DNA from: Zanthoxylum bungeanum
Taxonomy: Eukaryota; Streptophyta; Magnoliopsida; Sapindales; Rutaceae
Assembly: GCA_019454045.1 (NCBI GenBank)
Contig: SKCR01001807.1
Span: 38,652 to 102,651 of the forward strand
Direction of reading: 5' to 3'
DNA: 64,000 nucleotides
A program made the position numbers and the translations under genes. The notes under the pieces are model-generated. The model worked only from the letters and a program-made list of their open reading frames with translations. It ran no database searches and was not told the origin of the DNA. Below are positions 1 through 12,229 of the stretch, piece by piece (position 1 is the stretch's first letter; the number at the start of each line of letters is the position of its first letter).

Positions 1-349
1 GAATGTTTTGCAATGGTCCTTCATTTCTTCTCGAAATATTCCCCGTTCTCTGGCACCTGTCACATTGAAAAGCAAAAAGATAAGCATCTTTAAAAAGTGT
101 GGGCCAGAACAAACCTGATTGAAGAACTTTTGCTACAGTTTTGTTCCCGCTGAAGTGTCCGCCATATGATGATGAATGACAGTGCTGCAAAACACTGTTG
201 ACCTCCTCCTGTGGAACACACCGTCTCAATAATTGATCAGCACAGCGTTTAAACAGGTACGGTTCATCCCAAACATAGTGCTTGACTTCTTTGAAGAACT
301 TCTTTCGTTGTTGAGTTGTCCATTCCAACGGCCATTTTCCTGACACAAT
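1..349 (-). pseudogene. Athila integrase N-terminal (zinc-binding) domain, partial
   Basis: The minus-strand translation continues in frame after a TAA stop near 350. It shows the HHCC zinc finger of retroviral-type integrases: HCHSSSYGGH, then CDRCQRTGN about 30 residues later. This domain binds viral DNA ends in the integration complex; the catalytic core lies beyond the window. It follows the RNase H segment directly, the normal Ty3/gypsy order. The in-frame TAA shows that the polyprotein is broken here. Confidence 0.8.
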
Positions 350-1345
350 TTAGTTGACATAGTCAGCATACCAAGGGACTTCCTGTTGTTTTATGGCAAA
401 CAGCTGTTCATTTGGAAAAGTTTCTTTGATTGTCAGTTCTTTGTCAGCTGTTTCTCCATTCTGGAGCCTCGATAAGTGATCTGCCACCTGGTTTTCTGTT
501 CCTTTCCTGTCTCGAATCTCCACGTCAAATTCTTGCAGAAGAAGTATCCAACGGATCAATCTGGGTTTGGAATCTTTCTTCGTGATCAGATATTTGATTG
601 CTGAATGATCTGTGTATACCACCACTTTGGGACCCAGCAGATATGAGCGGAATTTGTCAAAAGCATACACAACTGCGAGCAACTCCTTTTCAGTGGTTGT
701 GTAGTTGAGTTGAGCTTCATTTAAAGTTCTGCTGGAGTAGTAAATGGTGTGAAAAATCTTTGCTTTGCGTTGTCCCAAAACTGCTCCTACAGCAAAATCA
801 CTAGCATCGCACATCACTTCAAATGGAAGAGTCTAGTCTGGTGTTACAATGATGGGGGCAGAGACTAGCTTCTGTTTTAAGATCTCAAAAGCTTCATGGA
901 ATTCTTTGGTGAAGTTGAAAGGCACATCCTTTTCCAGAAGATAGCAAAGAGGTTTAGCAATCTTGGAAAAGTCTTTGATAAATCTCCTGTAAAAACCTGC
1001 ATGTCCGAGAAAACTCCGAATCCCTTTGACAGATGTTGGTGGAGAAAGTTTTTCAATTGTTTCAATCTTTGCTTTGTCTACCTCGATTCCTTTTTGTGAG
1101 ATCCGGTGTCCAAGAACAATGCCTTCCTGTACCATGAAATGGCATTTCTCCCAATTGAGTACCAAGTTTGTATCTTCGCACCTTTGTAATACCTGTTCCA
1201 AATTTTGCAAGCAATGGTCAAAAGAATCTCCAAACACAGAAAAGTCATCCATAAATACCTCCATACTCTGCTCCAGCATGTCTGAGAAAATAGCCATCAT
1301 GCAACGCTGAAAAGTGGCGGGAGCATTACATAATCCAAATGGCAT
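350..1345 (-). pseudogene. Athila reverse transcriptase C-terminal half and RNase H
   Basis: Two minus-strand frames belong together. 1345-833 begins MPFGLCNAPATFQR and carries VFMDDFSVF, the plant Ty3/gypsy version of the polymerase YxDD motif, then the connection region (LGHAGFYRRFIKDFSKI). After an in-frame TAG near 838, 817-350 continues with RNase H ([59 protein letters not shown]). The protein would copy element RNA to DNA and degrade the template. The frame joins the upstream RT half (1297-2985) only through a frameshift: a stretch just before MPFGLC is shorter than in the family. Confidence 0.9.
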
Positions 1346-2985
1346 CCTGCGGATGTAAAAGTGGTTTTCTCCTGATCTTCTGGGGCAATAGCAATCTGAT
1401 TGTACCCTGAATATCCGTCAAGAAAGCAATAGAACTCATGTCCCGCCAGTCTGTCTAATATCTGATCAATGAATGGTAGCGGAAAATGGTCCTTTCTCAT
1501 GGCTTTTTTCAGCTTTCTGTAGTCCATACATACTCTCCATCTAGTCACTGTTCTTGTTGGAATCAGTTCGTTCTTTTCATTGGTGACCACAGTAATTCCT
1601 CCTTTCTTTGGCACACACTGCATAGGACTCACCCAAGTGCTATCTGAGATGGGGTAAATGATGCCAGCATCCAACCATTTAATGATTTCTTTCTTCACAA
1701 CTTCTTTCATGATTGGATTGAGTCTTCGTTGATGTTCCACTGTGGGTTTGTACTCATCATTCATCAGAATCTTATGCATGCAAAATGATGGACTAATGCC
1801 TCGAATGTCTGCTATAGTCCAGCCAATGGCTCTTTTGTGCTCTCGTAACACTCTTAGTAGTTTTTCTTCCTGCTCCAATGTTAGTGAAGAAGAAATAATG
1901 ACAGGTAATTCAGAAGAGTTTCCAAGAAATGCATACCTGAGATGGCTCGGAAGTAACTTTAGTTCCAGCTGTGGTGGTTCTTCAATCGAAGGCTTGATTC
2001 GATCTTTCTTTGGCAGTTCCAAGCTTTCAACTGGTGGTGTTGCTTTAAATCGGAATGGTTTGTCAAGGTAGTTGATACATTCCATGATTTCAGCATCTAG
2101 CTCAATGTCAGTCATGTTGGTGATGCAAGCTTCAAGTGTATCCGTGGGATTTGACTCAGTATTCTGAACAATACTATCCACAACATCAATTCTGAAGCAT
2201 TCTTCTTCTTCCTTTTCATCACTCGAAAATTTCATGGCTTTGAAAACATTAAATGTCACTTCTTGGTCCTGCACTTTCATGGTTAGTTCTTCTTTTTGTA
2301 CATCAATCACAGTTTTACCTGTAGCCAAAAATGGTCTCCCAAGAATGATAGGTATTTCTTTGTCTTCTTCCATGTCAAGGATGATGAAGTCTGCTGGAAG
2401 GATGAGTTTGTCAACTTTGACAAGCACATTTTCAACGACTCCTCTTGGAAATGCTAGCGTTCGATCAGCAAGTTGCAAAGATACCGAGGTAGGCATTGCT
2501 TCTCCAATTTGCAGTTTCCTGTAAATAGAAAAAGGCATTAAATTAACACTGGCACCTAAATCACATAAAGCCTTACCGATGTAATGTTCTCCAATGGTGC
2601 AAGGTACAGTGAAACTGCCAGGATCTTTCAACTTCGGGGGAAGCTTCCTCTGAATGATGGCGCTGCATTCTTCTGTCAAAGCTACTGTCTCGTAATCTCC
2701 CAATCTTCGTTTTCGTGAAAGAATGTCTTTCATGAATTTTACATAGCTGGGCATTTGTTCCAAGGCTTCTGCAAAAGGTATGTTAATGTGCAGCTTTTTG
2801 AAAATCTCCAAGAAACGAGCAAACTGTTTGTCCAGTTTGTTTTTATGAAGACGCTGAGGAAATGGTGGTGGAGTGAGTGATCTGTTCTTTTCTTTTTCCT
2901 TTGCTTCTTTTTCCTTTGCTTCTTTTTCTCCATCTGTTTCTCGGCTTCTTTTGGAACTTCTTCTTGGACATCTGGATTCCAACAT
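1297..2985 (-). pseudogene. Athila gag C-terminus, aspartic protease and reverse transcriptase N-terminal half
   Basis: A 562-codon minus-strand frame. It opens with a charged Lys/Glu repeat (EKEAKEKEAKEKEK, about residues 24-33), then the conserved Athila linker. The protease active site is DLGAS near residues 142-146 (family D-S/T/L-G), with the flap-side ILGRPF near 214-219. RT fingers/palm motifs follow (VCMDYRKLKKAMRKDHFPLP, FLDGYSGYNQI). Its last residues are out of frame because of the lesion near 1357, so the YxDD half lies in the neighbouring frame. Protease and the first RT half look largely undamaged, which suggests modest age. Confidence 0.92.
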
Positions 2986-3160
2986 CTTTGTTGATTTCAG
3001 TACCGCTTTTCAAAGTAATGGCTTGACATTGCTCCTTCCCTCGGTTCCTTGGATTGGTTTCTGGTGCTGGGAAGATTACCTGGTGGTCTGTAACTCTGAG
3101 CATTGGCCAGTTGTCCGATTTGATTCTCCAGTGCTTTGATGGAAGCTGATTGGCTCTGAA

Positions 3161-4354
3161 TCATAGCTTCATATCTTTTAATTGAGCTAACATCTCTGCC
3201 ATCACTGGTTCATTTGTCTGCTCCTGGCCTTTATTCTGTTGCTGGATGGAATCCAGGTGGTGGATAGTTCTTTTGCCCTGAATTGTTGCTCCATGAAAAA
3301 TTAGGATGATTCCTCCACCCTGGGTTGTAGGTGTTGGAATATGGATTGTTCCCCTGTCTGTTGAAATGTTGACATAATTCACCGTTCTTCAAGTTGGTTT
3401 GGTTCTGGTGCTCCTCCATATGGTGAACTTGTGGATCCAGTGGTGCTTTGAATGTTGAGAGTCTCCATAAATTTGCATATCTGATCCAGCTTGGCACTGA
3501 CTACTGTATTGGCTCCAACTTCATAGATTCCTGCAATTCTTTGAATTATGCTCCTTTCTGTTGGCCATAAGGAATTGTTGTTAGCCATTTCTTCGATTAG
3601 GTCCCAGGCTTGATCTTCTCCTTTTGCCATTAAAGCTCCTCCAGCAGCAGCATCGATTGTGGTTCTCATCAGTCCAGAAAGTCCATTATAGAAAGTTTGG
3701 ACTTGAAGCCATTTTGGAATCTCATGGTGAGGACATTTCCGGAGCAAATCTTTGTACCTTTCCCAAGCTTCGTACATGGATTCTGAATCTTGCTGCACAA
3801 AGGATGTGATGTCATTCCTCAACTTTGCAGTTCTGGCTGGTGGAAAGTATTTTGCAAGGAATTTTATGGCTAGAGCGTTCCAAGTTGTGATGGATCCAGC
3901 TGGTAGTGAATGTAGCCATGCTTTTGCTCTGTCTTTCAAGGAGTATGGAAAAACCCGCAGTCTCATTGCTTCTTCTGATGCTCGGTTGTAATTGAAAGTT
4001 GCCGCAAACTTCCAGGAAGTTGCTAATGTGAGCATTAGGATCTTCAGTTGCATTTCCTCCAAACTGAACCGTCTGCTGAATCATCTGAATGCAAGTTTTG
4101 ATGTCACCCGCATTTGCTGGTAAGGGAGGAAGTACAATACAGGAAATGAGGCCATCTACCACCGGAATGGTTCTGTCTCGAATGGGAATTGGTGGTGCAA
4201 CCTCCAAAGGTTCAGGTTCCATGTTGACTAAAGCTTCTTGGCCTTCTCGCCTTTCCCTTCTCAACTGTCTGATGGTTCTTTCAATTTCTGGGTCAAGCGG
4301 TCGGAGTTCAAAGCTTCTGGTTCGTCTCATGTAGTTTCTGAAAACCTGAAACAC
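3161..4354 (-). pseudogene. Athila gag, frameshifted
   Basis: Minus-strand capsid gene in at least three frames. 4354-about 4010 carries the N-terminus (EIERTIRQLRRERREGQEAL and a Pro-rich stretch, ending DPNAHISNFLEVCGNF). 4062-3379 continues with the retrotransposon gag core (RLRVFPYSLKDRAKAWLHSLP, NALAIKFLAKYFPP, ESMYEAWERYKDLLRKCPHH). 3497-3161 holds Gln/Asn/Pro-rich C-terminal pieces in shifted frames. The core matches the plant retrotransposon gag family, which packages element RNA into particles. The frameshift near 4005-4015 separates the N-terminus from the core. Confidence 0.9.
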
Positions 4355-4437
4355 AATAAAACAGAAATAATAAGTAAAAAGAAATTAGATACAAGTAAAG
4401 GTATCAACCCTAAAAATAATAGTAAAAGATAACTAAG

Positions 4438-4455
4438 TCCCCGGCAACGGCGCCA
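4438..4455 (-). other. Primer-binding site (tRNA-Asp type)
   Basis: Minus strand TGGCGCCGTTGCCGGGGA, the classic Athila PBS complementary to the 3' end of plant tRNA-Asp. It lies six bases from the LTR edge at 4462 and fixes the element's orientation. Confidence 0.95.
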
Positions 4456-5379
4456 AAAACTTGACCGGTGCTTACACACGCGTATAACGCAAGCGCACGT
4501 ATCGTTCAAGTAGTAAAAAAAGTATCGATCCCACGAGGACTTAAAACCTTATCTATTAATTTTTATGAGGTCAAATGATTACTAGTATCTAACAGGTTGT
4601 TTGATTGATTTGAAATGGCGACGATTCTAAATTTAAAGACAAGTAAATAAAATTGTTCGAAAGGATATTTTGAGAAAATTCAATATTAAAAACTATCTAG
4701 GGTTGTGATTTATTCCAATATTATTTAAAGATGAAGTTGTTACCTTATAATTGGGTAAAATATTGATTTATTAACCTGGAACACTAAATTATGTAAAAGC
4801 CTCTTCTGATGGTCAATTACAAATATCCAGTTTAACCTAATTGAACCATATGTCTATGTCAACCAAATTATCTGGATTCATTAAGATTAAGTTCCAATTA
4901 TTGCTACCCCCGCCCGACAGGTATATTCCTATCCTGTAAGGAAATCTATTAAAGGGTTATCTATCCTCAAGGAAGATCGTGGGTTATTGAGTCTAAGGTC
5001 TTAAACCTAAAATCCCTATGTCTAGTTCATTTTAAGTTTACCTTATCAATTTTATTAGTGGCCGTTAATAAAAAGCATTAAGATTAAGACTCAATAAATA
5101 AATCTTTATATTACCCAATTATAATTTAACCCTTATAAACCGGTGATATTGGATTTCATCACAACCCTAGATTACTAACTTAGTTATGACACATAGCTAG
5201 GGCTAGTAAAAACTTAAAAGTAAAAGCCATAAAATAAAAGTGCTGAAAAGTAATTGCGTAAAGTAAAGGCTTTAAAAGTAAAATAAAATAAAAATGCTAA
5301 GGTAAAAGGACTTATTTCTACTACTACTAATTTAGATATCTCCCAGAAAATAATATATAAACTTGTGATAATATTACCA

Positions 5380-5640
5380 ACCGACCAATCTGGCGGTATC
5401 CTGATTAAGTCAAATTAAGTTCAACCAGCCATATAGGCGGTAAGGGAATTTAATTACCAACTGACTAATCTGGCGGTATCCTTGATTGGTCAAATTAAGT
5501 CCAACCAGCCATTAAGGCGGAACCAAAATTAAATTACCAACCGACCAATCTGGCGGTATCCTTGATTAGTCAGGTTTAAACCAAATTAAAATGAATTACC
5601 AACCGACCAATATAGCGGTATCCCTTATTAAGTCAATATT
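5380..5640. repeat. Short tandem repeats in Athila LTR
   Basis: Three to four imperfect units of roughly 80-100 bp, each with ACCAACCGACCAATCTGGCG and usually a second line with AACCAGCCAT(A)TAGGCGG. Related units recur in the LTR fragment at 42570-42780 with a different copy number, so the array expands and contracts. Confidence 0.8.
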
Positions 5641-6027
5641 TTAAATAGTGAATATATTATATTTAAGGGAGATTAATCTAAATAGCAATAGTAAAATAAT
5701 TACCTTTCACCATAGCATAGGGAAGTTACCTCCTCATATTGAATAGTAAAAACTATAAAATAAGAAAGTAAATTATTATTATTAAAGAACGTAATTAAAA
5801 ATTACAAAATTAAATTAAAAGAAACTTAGAGAGAGAAGAACTCCCTAATTACATCAAAGAAGTGAGAGAGAATGGTACAAAAAAAACTGAAATCTCGAGC
5901 TCAATTTACAGGCGCAGGTAAGCTTCCAGCGTCGCGACGCCAAGGCCTTCAGCGTTGCTACTCTGGAACAGTTGGCGTGGCATAATGAGGGCTTGACACG
6001 TTACGAGGCGGCTAAGAGGATAAGGCG

Positions 6028-6360
6028 ACACGTGGCGTGGCGGCTAAGAGCTCAATTATTATGCTGACGTGGCGATGTCGTGGCGCTGACATGGCAAGGC
6101 GGCTGAGATCAATTGTCGGCACCGTAGGATTGCGACACGTGTCACGGCGTGATTGGCTGATGATGACGTGGCATGTTGACTCGGTTGACCAGCTGACGTG
6201 GATGATGATGTGGCATGTCGCGTGGCAAGGTTGACTCGTTGACCGATGACGTGGCTGATGACATAGGATGACACGTGGCAATTGTGAGTGTCGGCACCGT
6301 AGGATGATGACACGTGGCACGGCGCATGTTAGCGGATCGGCTGTGATGGTGACACGTGGC
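6028..6360. promoter_or_regulatory. Cluster of G-box/ABRE-like ACGT motifs in Athila U3
   Basis: TGACACGTGGC or close variants lie at 6028, 6135, 6269, 6308 and 6350. TGACGTGG(C) lies at 6065, 6164, 6194 and 6247. CACGTG is the plant G-box and ACGTGGC the ABRE core bound by bZIP factors. The cluster lies about 300-640 bp inside the LTR start, in presumptive U3. A regulatory role is inferred. Confidence 0.5.
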
Positions 6361-6665
6361 ACGGTGCATTTTAGCAAAGTCAAACTTCTCAAATTCTGAC
6401 CCGTTGACCCGACGCACAATAGCAGACTCCGGTGCACGTTAGGCGTCGCGACGCGGAAGGTCTTGGCGTCGCGACCCTGACAATTTACCGAAATGCCCTT
6501 TTTGCCAATTTTCACAGTTTTGCTCCAAATCACCTCCAGAATGTCCTGAAACTTTATTTATCTACAAAATAACACAAAAACATCAAAATATTCACAAGAC
6601 TCAAGAAACTATATAAAATATTAGGTTAAATGAGTGGGAAATAGTGATAGTTTTACCACTCATCA

Positions 6666-7815
6666 TTAGCCCTTATTCATAGTGAAATAAGTGGGCCCAT
6701 ATCTAGCTAGGCTAGAGGTGGATATGAATATTTCGTGACCTTTACGGATGTGGCATCGCGTTATGGTTATGTGTTTCTTTTGAAACACGAATCGAAAACT
6801 TTTATTGTTTCGACACGAAGTTGTCAGACAGATCGGCTAAAATATTAAACACCATGATTGGACCATGATGAAAATACTTGAGCAATAAGTTTCTTAAATA
6901 CTTGAAAGAGTATAGTATTCTTTCAATGAGGACTACTCACGGAACACGTCAAGTTTTGTTGGACATGATAAGGTTAATCATGAGTCGCTCTGAGCTACCA
7001 TTTCCTTCAACGGATATGTATAAACAGTGCAAAACTTATTTAGAATAAGGTTCCATAAAAATCTGTTTGATAGAATTCATATTAGATATGAACATGAAAG
7101 AAATCGGGTTTCTCATTCCTAATGATTTGGGAATGCTAGGCATATGTTTGGATGATACTAAACTAAAACCCAAATTAGATAAGTGCCTAAGTTGTAGGTT
7201 ATCCTAGGGAAACCAAAGTATATTACTTATACAACTCACTAGAGAATAATGTAATTGTTGCTCACCATGCGGTTTTCCTAAGAGGAATACCTATATGCAG
7301 TGGTAAGTGGGAGGAAAGTAAAACTCGATGAAAAATCGGAGTAATGAATTGTCATGACTTAGTTACGAGTTTCTAATAGAAAACATGTTGAACACCTTGA
7401 ATGGTTCGAGAACTTTCAATATGTTTCTGATGAAATCTGGATAGAATATTTTGAATGGTTCAAAAATATTCTAGTTGAAGTGTTGAAAAATATAAAATTC
7501 ATTGTGTATCTTTGAATTGTTCGAAGATGTTTGATATGATCAAACACATGAATTTACGGTAATTAGTTCTAAAGTTATTTAATGAATGTGATTCTTACTC
7601 AATATTAAACTTCCACGATTCCATCTTGATGGAATTGGTCAGTGGGAGTTATCGAATCTTATATAATTTGATTCGTTGATATTGAGTATTACCAAATTAT
7701 TTTTTCAATACTCTTGTGGTTATACACCTGTAACATTATTTCGTCTCTTCAATTTAGGTTCCATTATGTTACATATATGATATGTATACTACAAAATTCG
7801 AATCTTGAAAGGTTT
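6666..7815 (+). pseudogene. Host copia integrase remnant
   Basis: Plus-strand translation from about 6726 reads YEYFVTFTDVASRYGYVFLL then KHESKTF, the catalytic core of Ty1/copia integrase. LLDMIRLIMSRSELPF and a decayed end (LKPKLDKCL, NVIVAHHAVFL) follow around 6955-7300. The stretch between core and LLDMI is too short, so it is internally deleted. The same decayed segment, at high similarity, lies inverted at 52690-53310 in copia C. From 7350 to 7815 no domain is recognisable. The Athila element interrupts the left side and a solo LTR the right. Confidence 0.75.
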
Positions 7816-9939
7816 TGTTGAGTTTCAATCAAGTCCCAAGAATCATAAATCATGCATAAAAACGAGTTGAATACAACCAAGGAGTAAGGCAGAATTCATA
7901 CTCACATTGATGGGTTTTGATGAAATGAAGAATACAAGCCTTCAAGCTTCTCAAACTCGCGGTAATGGAGCTCCTTGTGCTGCTGGACTGCTCGGTTTTG
8001 GTCCTTCTTGTCTCTCCAAGATTCGGCCATGGATGGACTCCATGGAAGCTCCAAGCTTCAAGCTTTTCCATGCTCATAAATTCGTTTCCCTATCACCATA
8101 ATATAACCCATGTGTGTGCTAGCACTACTCTTCTTCATTTGCTTCTCAAAATTTCGGTCAAACCAGAAATTTTTGTGAAGAAATCGGCTTGAAGCCGTGA
8201 GAGGGAGAAGAGAGAAAGATGAAGGGTTTTTGGCTCCAAAAGCCTAAAACCGTGAATCATATGTGAAGAGAGAGAGAGAGTTATTCTTTTGTATATCAAT
8301 TTATTTATCTTTTATTTACCAAGTAATATAAATAAAATATATACAAAACTTTTAATTAAAAATGTCAAAAGCAAAAGTAAAAAGCTTTCAACTTTTCACC
8401 CATCACTTCTACTTTTTACATCAAGTCACTTCACTTTAATAAAGTGACAACATATCATATCACATCACTCAAAGTGACAAGTGATTTGACAATTGACGCG
8501 ACTAGTGATTTGACGCTTGATGTGACTTGCGTGCCGCACTCGAATTCGAAATGCGAATGCGCTCGCAATCACTCTCGGGCTCGGGTTCGCTAATTCCAAA
8601 TTAACGAATTTTCCGTTGCGTCGTAATTAAATGATTACGCCTAGTGAAATCACTATTCACGTCGCTAACGAATTAATTCTAAATTAATTCGTTCGCTCGA
8701 ATTAAAATCCAATTTTAATTCCGCGTCGAAATCCAATTTCTAATAATATATCAAATATATTATTTTATCGATAATTCCAAATTAATCGTTCTCTCTCTTT
8801 AATTAATATTTTATCCCAGATAAAATATCTCCGCCATTAATCCCAGATTAATTTTCTCTCTCTTCTAATTAATCCTAGATTAATTAAAGTGCGAGTTATA
8901 CATCATCGGTGAATCTTCAGGAAGCGACCCATGAGATCTCCGGATATGTTGGCAGTAAATACGGTCGTCGGATTATCCGAACACGTAAGCACCTCGTACT
9001 ACGTTTATACCGATTTACAAGACAAGGTTGGCTTCTAGCAAAGCGCCATGCCTACCCAATTCTCCAGAAATATTCTTACAGGAATATATAGATCTGTATC
9101 AAGCTTAGTATACCGTAGTATTATGTATATCGGCCCAGTATCGGATAGTCACGTGCTAGGGCTGGGGCTGGATAAGTGTCTGCCCCATCCGAAGCACATG
9201 TCGGATGTCTGGTAACTAGTCTCTATAATCGGATATTCATGACCTGGTCACAATATCATGATTGGTTGCGCAACACTTAAGAGCACTAATACCATATCCT
9301 GCGTGACATCATCTCCAATATGACTGAAGTGATACTTCCGTCTTGACATCACACCCAATACACTACGACTCTCTGATAAACCCAGAAGTGGTGTACGCAG
9401 AACCGGTTAAAGCCCTGTACCACCAAGACCAAAGTCTATCGATTATCGTAAGTATTAGCGATTCAAGTCTCAGGTTAAGACTATACACACCTACCTTGAT
9501 TTCGGCCTCCCATAGACACATAGTCATAATACCAATGGGATTCCGAGGGGTCTATCTAGAGCGAAGCTGTTTCCCGTACCATCGGTGAAACACGACCTCC
9601 TATCGCACTTGCATAAGTATCCAATACTTATATATATGAGAACTATGTCGTTGTGCCCTCACAACGCGCACAAGTGCAATACTAGCCTATTCCGCATTAT
9701 CGATGTCCTGTCTCGATAATACTCCGGCTAGGGATATTTAATGATTAATCCTTCGTGGACTGATACTGTCTCATATCATCTCAATCCAGGAACTAATCAT
9801 ATGGACCTCTCTTCATTTATACATCTATGGTGATCTAATCACAAATGATGAGAGTGCAATTTCCTTGTCACATAATTAATTTGTACAACAACACCATGAT
9901 CTGTACAAATAGTGACGCTATGGGTCATATTATCCAACA
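7816..9939 (-). mobile_element. Solo LTR of the copia C family
   Basis: Starts TGTTGAGTTTC and ends TATCCAACA, collinear with the copia C LTRs at 49403 and 57270 and in the same orientation. No attached internal sequence of matching orientation is present. Flanks are GGTTT on the left and GTTTG on the right, fitting a 5-bp duplication with one G lost. A full-length solo LTR normally arises by recombination between the two LTRs of an element. Confidence 0.8.
8667..8886. repeat. Ladder of consecutive three-base-loop hairpins (copy 1)
   Basis: Successive perfect inverted repeats: arms 8667-8678/8682-8693 (12 bp, loop CTA), 8699-8708/8712-8721 (10 bp, CCA), 8742-8751/8755-8764 (10 bp, CAA), 8806-8815/8819-8828 (10 bp, CCA), about 8836-8852 (7 bp, CCA), 8866-8874/8878-8886 (9 bp, CTA), plus shorter ones between. 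Three further copies lie in related LTRs. Confidence 0.85.
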
Positions 9940-10272
9940 GTTTGAGATTTGACACTTTCTTTTGTATAATGGTTATATAATTGAAAGTACTTGCACCATA
10001 GAGGTACAAGTAAAAGGGTTTATCATGTATTTTATTTGATAGAATATCTTTTCTACGATTCCGAGTAATAAAATTATTTTGTTACTTGGTGGTTGACAAT
10101 GGATGTTGACGATTGTAGAAAAGATTTGACTTAGTGAAGTTAAATGTAAGAGTGATAAACTGTAATGGAACTACATAATTAATAAGATGAAAAGACCCTT
10201 AGATATCCTCCTTATAAGTTCAATAGGATGTCAGAATCATTTACAAAGCATTTGATACTTAATGATTCTGTT
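9940..10272 (+). other. Host copia internal remnant, no recognisable domain
   Basis: AT-rich sequence between the solo LTR and copia B. Its position suggests that it belongs to the interrupted host copia, but I see no protein motif, PBS or polypurine tract. Confidence 0.4.
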
Positions 10273-12203
10273 TGTTGGGAAGTGGCCGCGAGTGCGTAGC
10301 GAAAAATTAAAAATTATGATGCCGCTATCCCTTTGCCCAACACCCATTTTTTTTTATTATTCTACAAGACTAGACATGTTACTATATATTCTAAGCATAA
10401 AAACTCATAAAACATGCAAAGAACATAAACCTAAACATGCTAACTATCATAAGAACTCTAATTAAAATAAAGAAAGAAAAGACTTACTTGAACCGAAGAC
10501 TCATCCAGTCCTCCCTCAAATCTACAAGCTTTTCTCGAACTTAGCAAGCTCTTGCACGTTCCAAAGAGCCACCCAAGTGTGTGGCCTCAAAAAGTGCACA
10601 CTGCAAAGCCAAAACTCAACGGCAAGACTACTCCTTGAATGCACAAGTATTTTTCCATTGGTGCTAGCCTAGGAAAATACCTCAAACCTTTTAACTTGAG
10701 ATTCCTCTAGTCATTTAGACTTAAGGATCCTCAAAATCAGTGGCTTACTCTTAAACTTTAGAGTTGCTCACTTATATAAACCCAAGATATGAAAGGTTTT
10801 GGTGTAAAAAATTTGTGATGAATTCTTTGGGTTTATATAGGTGCTCCAATGACAACAAAATTAATTAAGAATCCGATGTGGGATAAATGCTAATTAAATC
10901 TTAGCCATTGGATCTTAATGTAGTGGTTTAATGAGATTATAAAACCCTAATAAGTGTTTGGGCCGAATTGGAATTCAAAAATAAAATAAAATTTTTTAAA
11001 AAACGTAGAATTTTTTTTTTCATTTTTCCAATTCCCAAAGTGCCCATATCTTCATTCACCAATCCCTAAGCCAATTTCGATCCTCATAAATGATCTGTTC
11101 AATAATTAAACACATTGAACCATTTATGAACAATTCCTACAGCAATCATATATGCTGTTAAATTTGTACTGTGCACTGTTAACCATTGATTTCGACTTTG
11201 TTGTGTGTGACCTTTTGGCTTCCCCTCAAGTTGGACATGAAATGAATCGTGATAATTTAATCGAACATAAATTATTCTCCAATCAGATGGTCGTTCGATT
11301 TTAATGACCAAGGTTGACATCTAGCAACATGCCAATGCCCCAAAATGAGAAGGAGAGATATATACCCATTCTGTATGCGATTTACCTATGATACAGTCCT
11401 TCGCCTCACTGTAACCCCACCTTTTGACCTAGGGTATGGAATGTTTCTACCCATATAGTCAAAGGTATGATGTTGATAGTGTCATGAATCGTGCTAACCC
11501 AAGAATCTCACATGATTCTTCCACTGCGGCCACAGTCTAAAGTACTGATCACACATATCCATCCGCTAACTGGAATACTACTCTTATAAGAAAATATTAT
11601 CCGAGAGAGTGGAAATTCTCTATTGTATCTTTACAAACTTCATGTGCTTCAATAAATGACCCAATCATACCCTTATGATCGGATCTTTTTAACTGGGGAA
11701 GGAGAATGTCAAAGTCATTTGATCCACATATAAGATTATAAAGACCTCAAGTCTAAGGACTAGTCATATAATCGATACATGAAAGTTCTCACAGACACAT
11801 GGGATAAACACTCCATGTGAAAACTTTCGGCGTTCAGTTCGATGGACACGAGCAACTCATGCATCCATGTGATACACCAAGCAGATGGATCTCTGCTAGT
11901 AGCCTATGAGATCAGCTACCCCGCTTAAGGGCGGATTATATCATCATGCTAGTCTCTCCGCTTTGTGAACGCCCAGATTATTCACAAAACAATGACTAGG
12001 AACGTTTGAGAGTAATGATTCTCATAAGGCATTGAAGTCATCATCTTATTACTCCAAGGGATTTATTACAGAGTTTGATGATTCGTATAATTTATGTAAG
12101 ACACGTATAATAAAGATTGCCATTTTATTAATGAATGAAAAATATTACAAATACATATACATATAGCCTATCCATAAGTTGGGTATAGGGCATATCCCTT
12201 ACA
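10273..12203 (-). repeat. Copia B 3' LTR
   Basis: Begins TGTTGGGAAG and ends CATATCCCTTACA on the plus strand. Next to it, at 12204, is ATCTCCAACTTGC, whose complement is the polypurine tract GCAAGTTGGAGAT, so this is the 3' LTR of a minus-strand element. A TATATAAA box on the minus strand lies at 10832-10839, with the same box in the partner LTR at 18045-18052. Confidence 0.9.
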
Positions 12204-12229
12204 ATCTCCAACTTGCACTATAGCCAACT

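Larger units (their letters stand above)
1..6665 (-). mobile_element. Athila-type Ty3/gypsy retrotransposon, 5' part (truncated by window edge)
   Basis: Reading the minus strand, the order is LTR (6665-4462), primer-binding site (4455-4438), gag, protease, reverse transcriptase, RNase H and the start of integrase at the window edge. The 3' end and 3' LTR lie outside. Pol resembles the Athila group and the PBS is the tRNA-Asp type used by Athila. The outer LTR edge begins TGATGAGTGG on the minus strand and abuts copia integrase sequence. The related copy near 53310 runs through GGGCTAA without a break, so the insertion point is clear. The expected 5-bp duplication cannot be checked because the other end is missing. 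The element is dead: gag and pol carry several frameshifts and stops. Confidence 0.93.
4462..6665 (-). repeat. Athila 5' LTR (about 2.2 kb)
   Basis: Bounded by TGATGAGTGG at its minus-strand start and CACCGGTCA at its end next to the PBS. A second, diverged copy of the PBS-proximal half lies at 41713-42802. U3, on the 6665 side, holds a GC-rich stretch with repeated ACGT motifs. The middle has short tandem repeats and the rest is AT-rich without convincing ORFs. The frame at 6533-6012 shows no protein signature and follows the short repeats. Confidence 0.92.

Noticed and set aside
6012..6533. 173-codon minus-strand ORF in Athila LTR
   Set aside because: Made of short GC-rich duplications around ACGT motifs, with no homology and with overlapping frames open as well.
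8909..9091. Recurrent 60-residue ORF in C-family LTRs (also near 43650, 50471 and 58334)
   Set aside because: It recurs because the LTR recurs; the frames differ by indels among copies and there is no signature.
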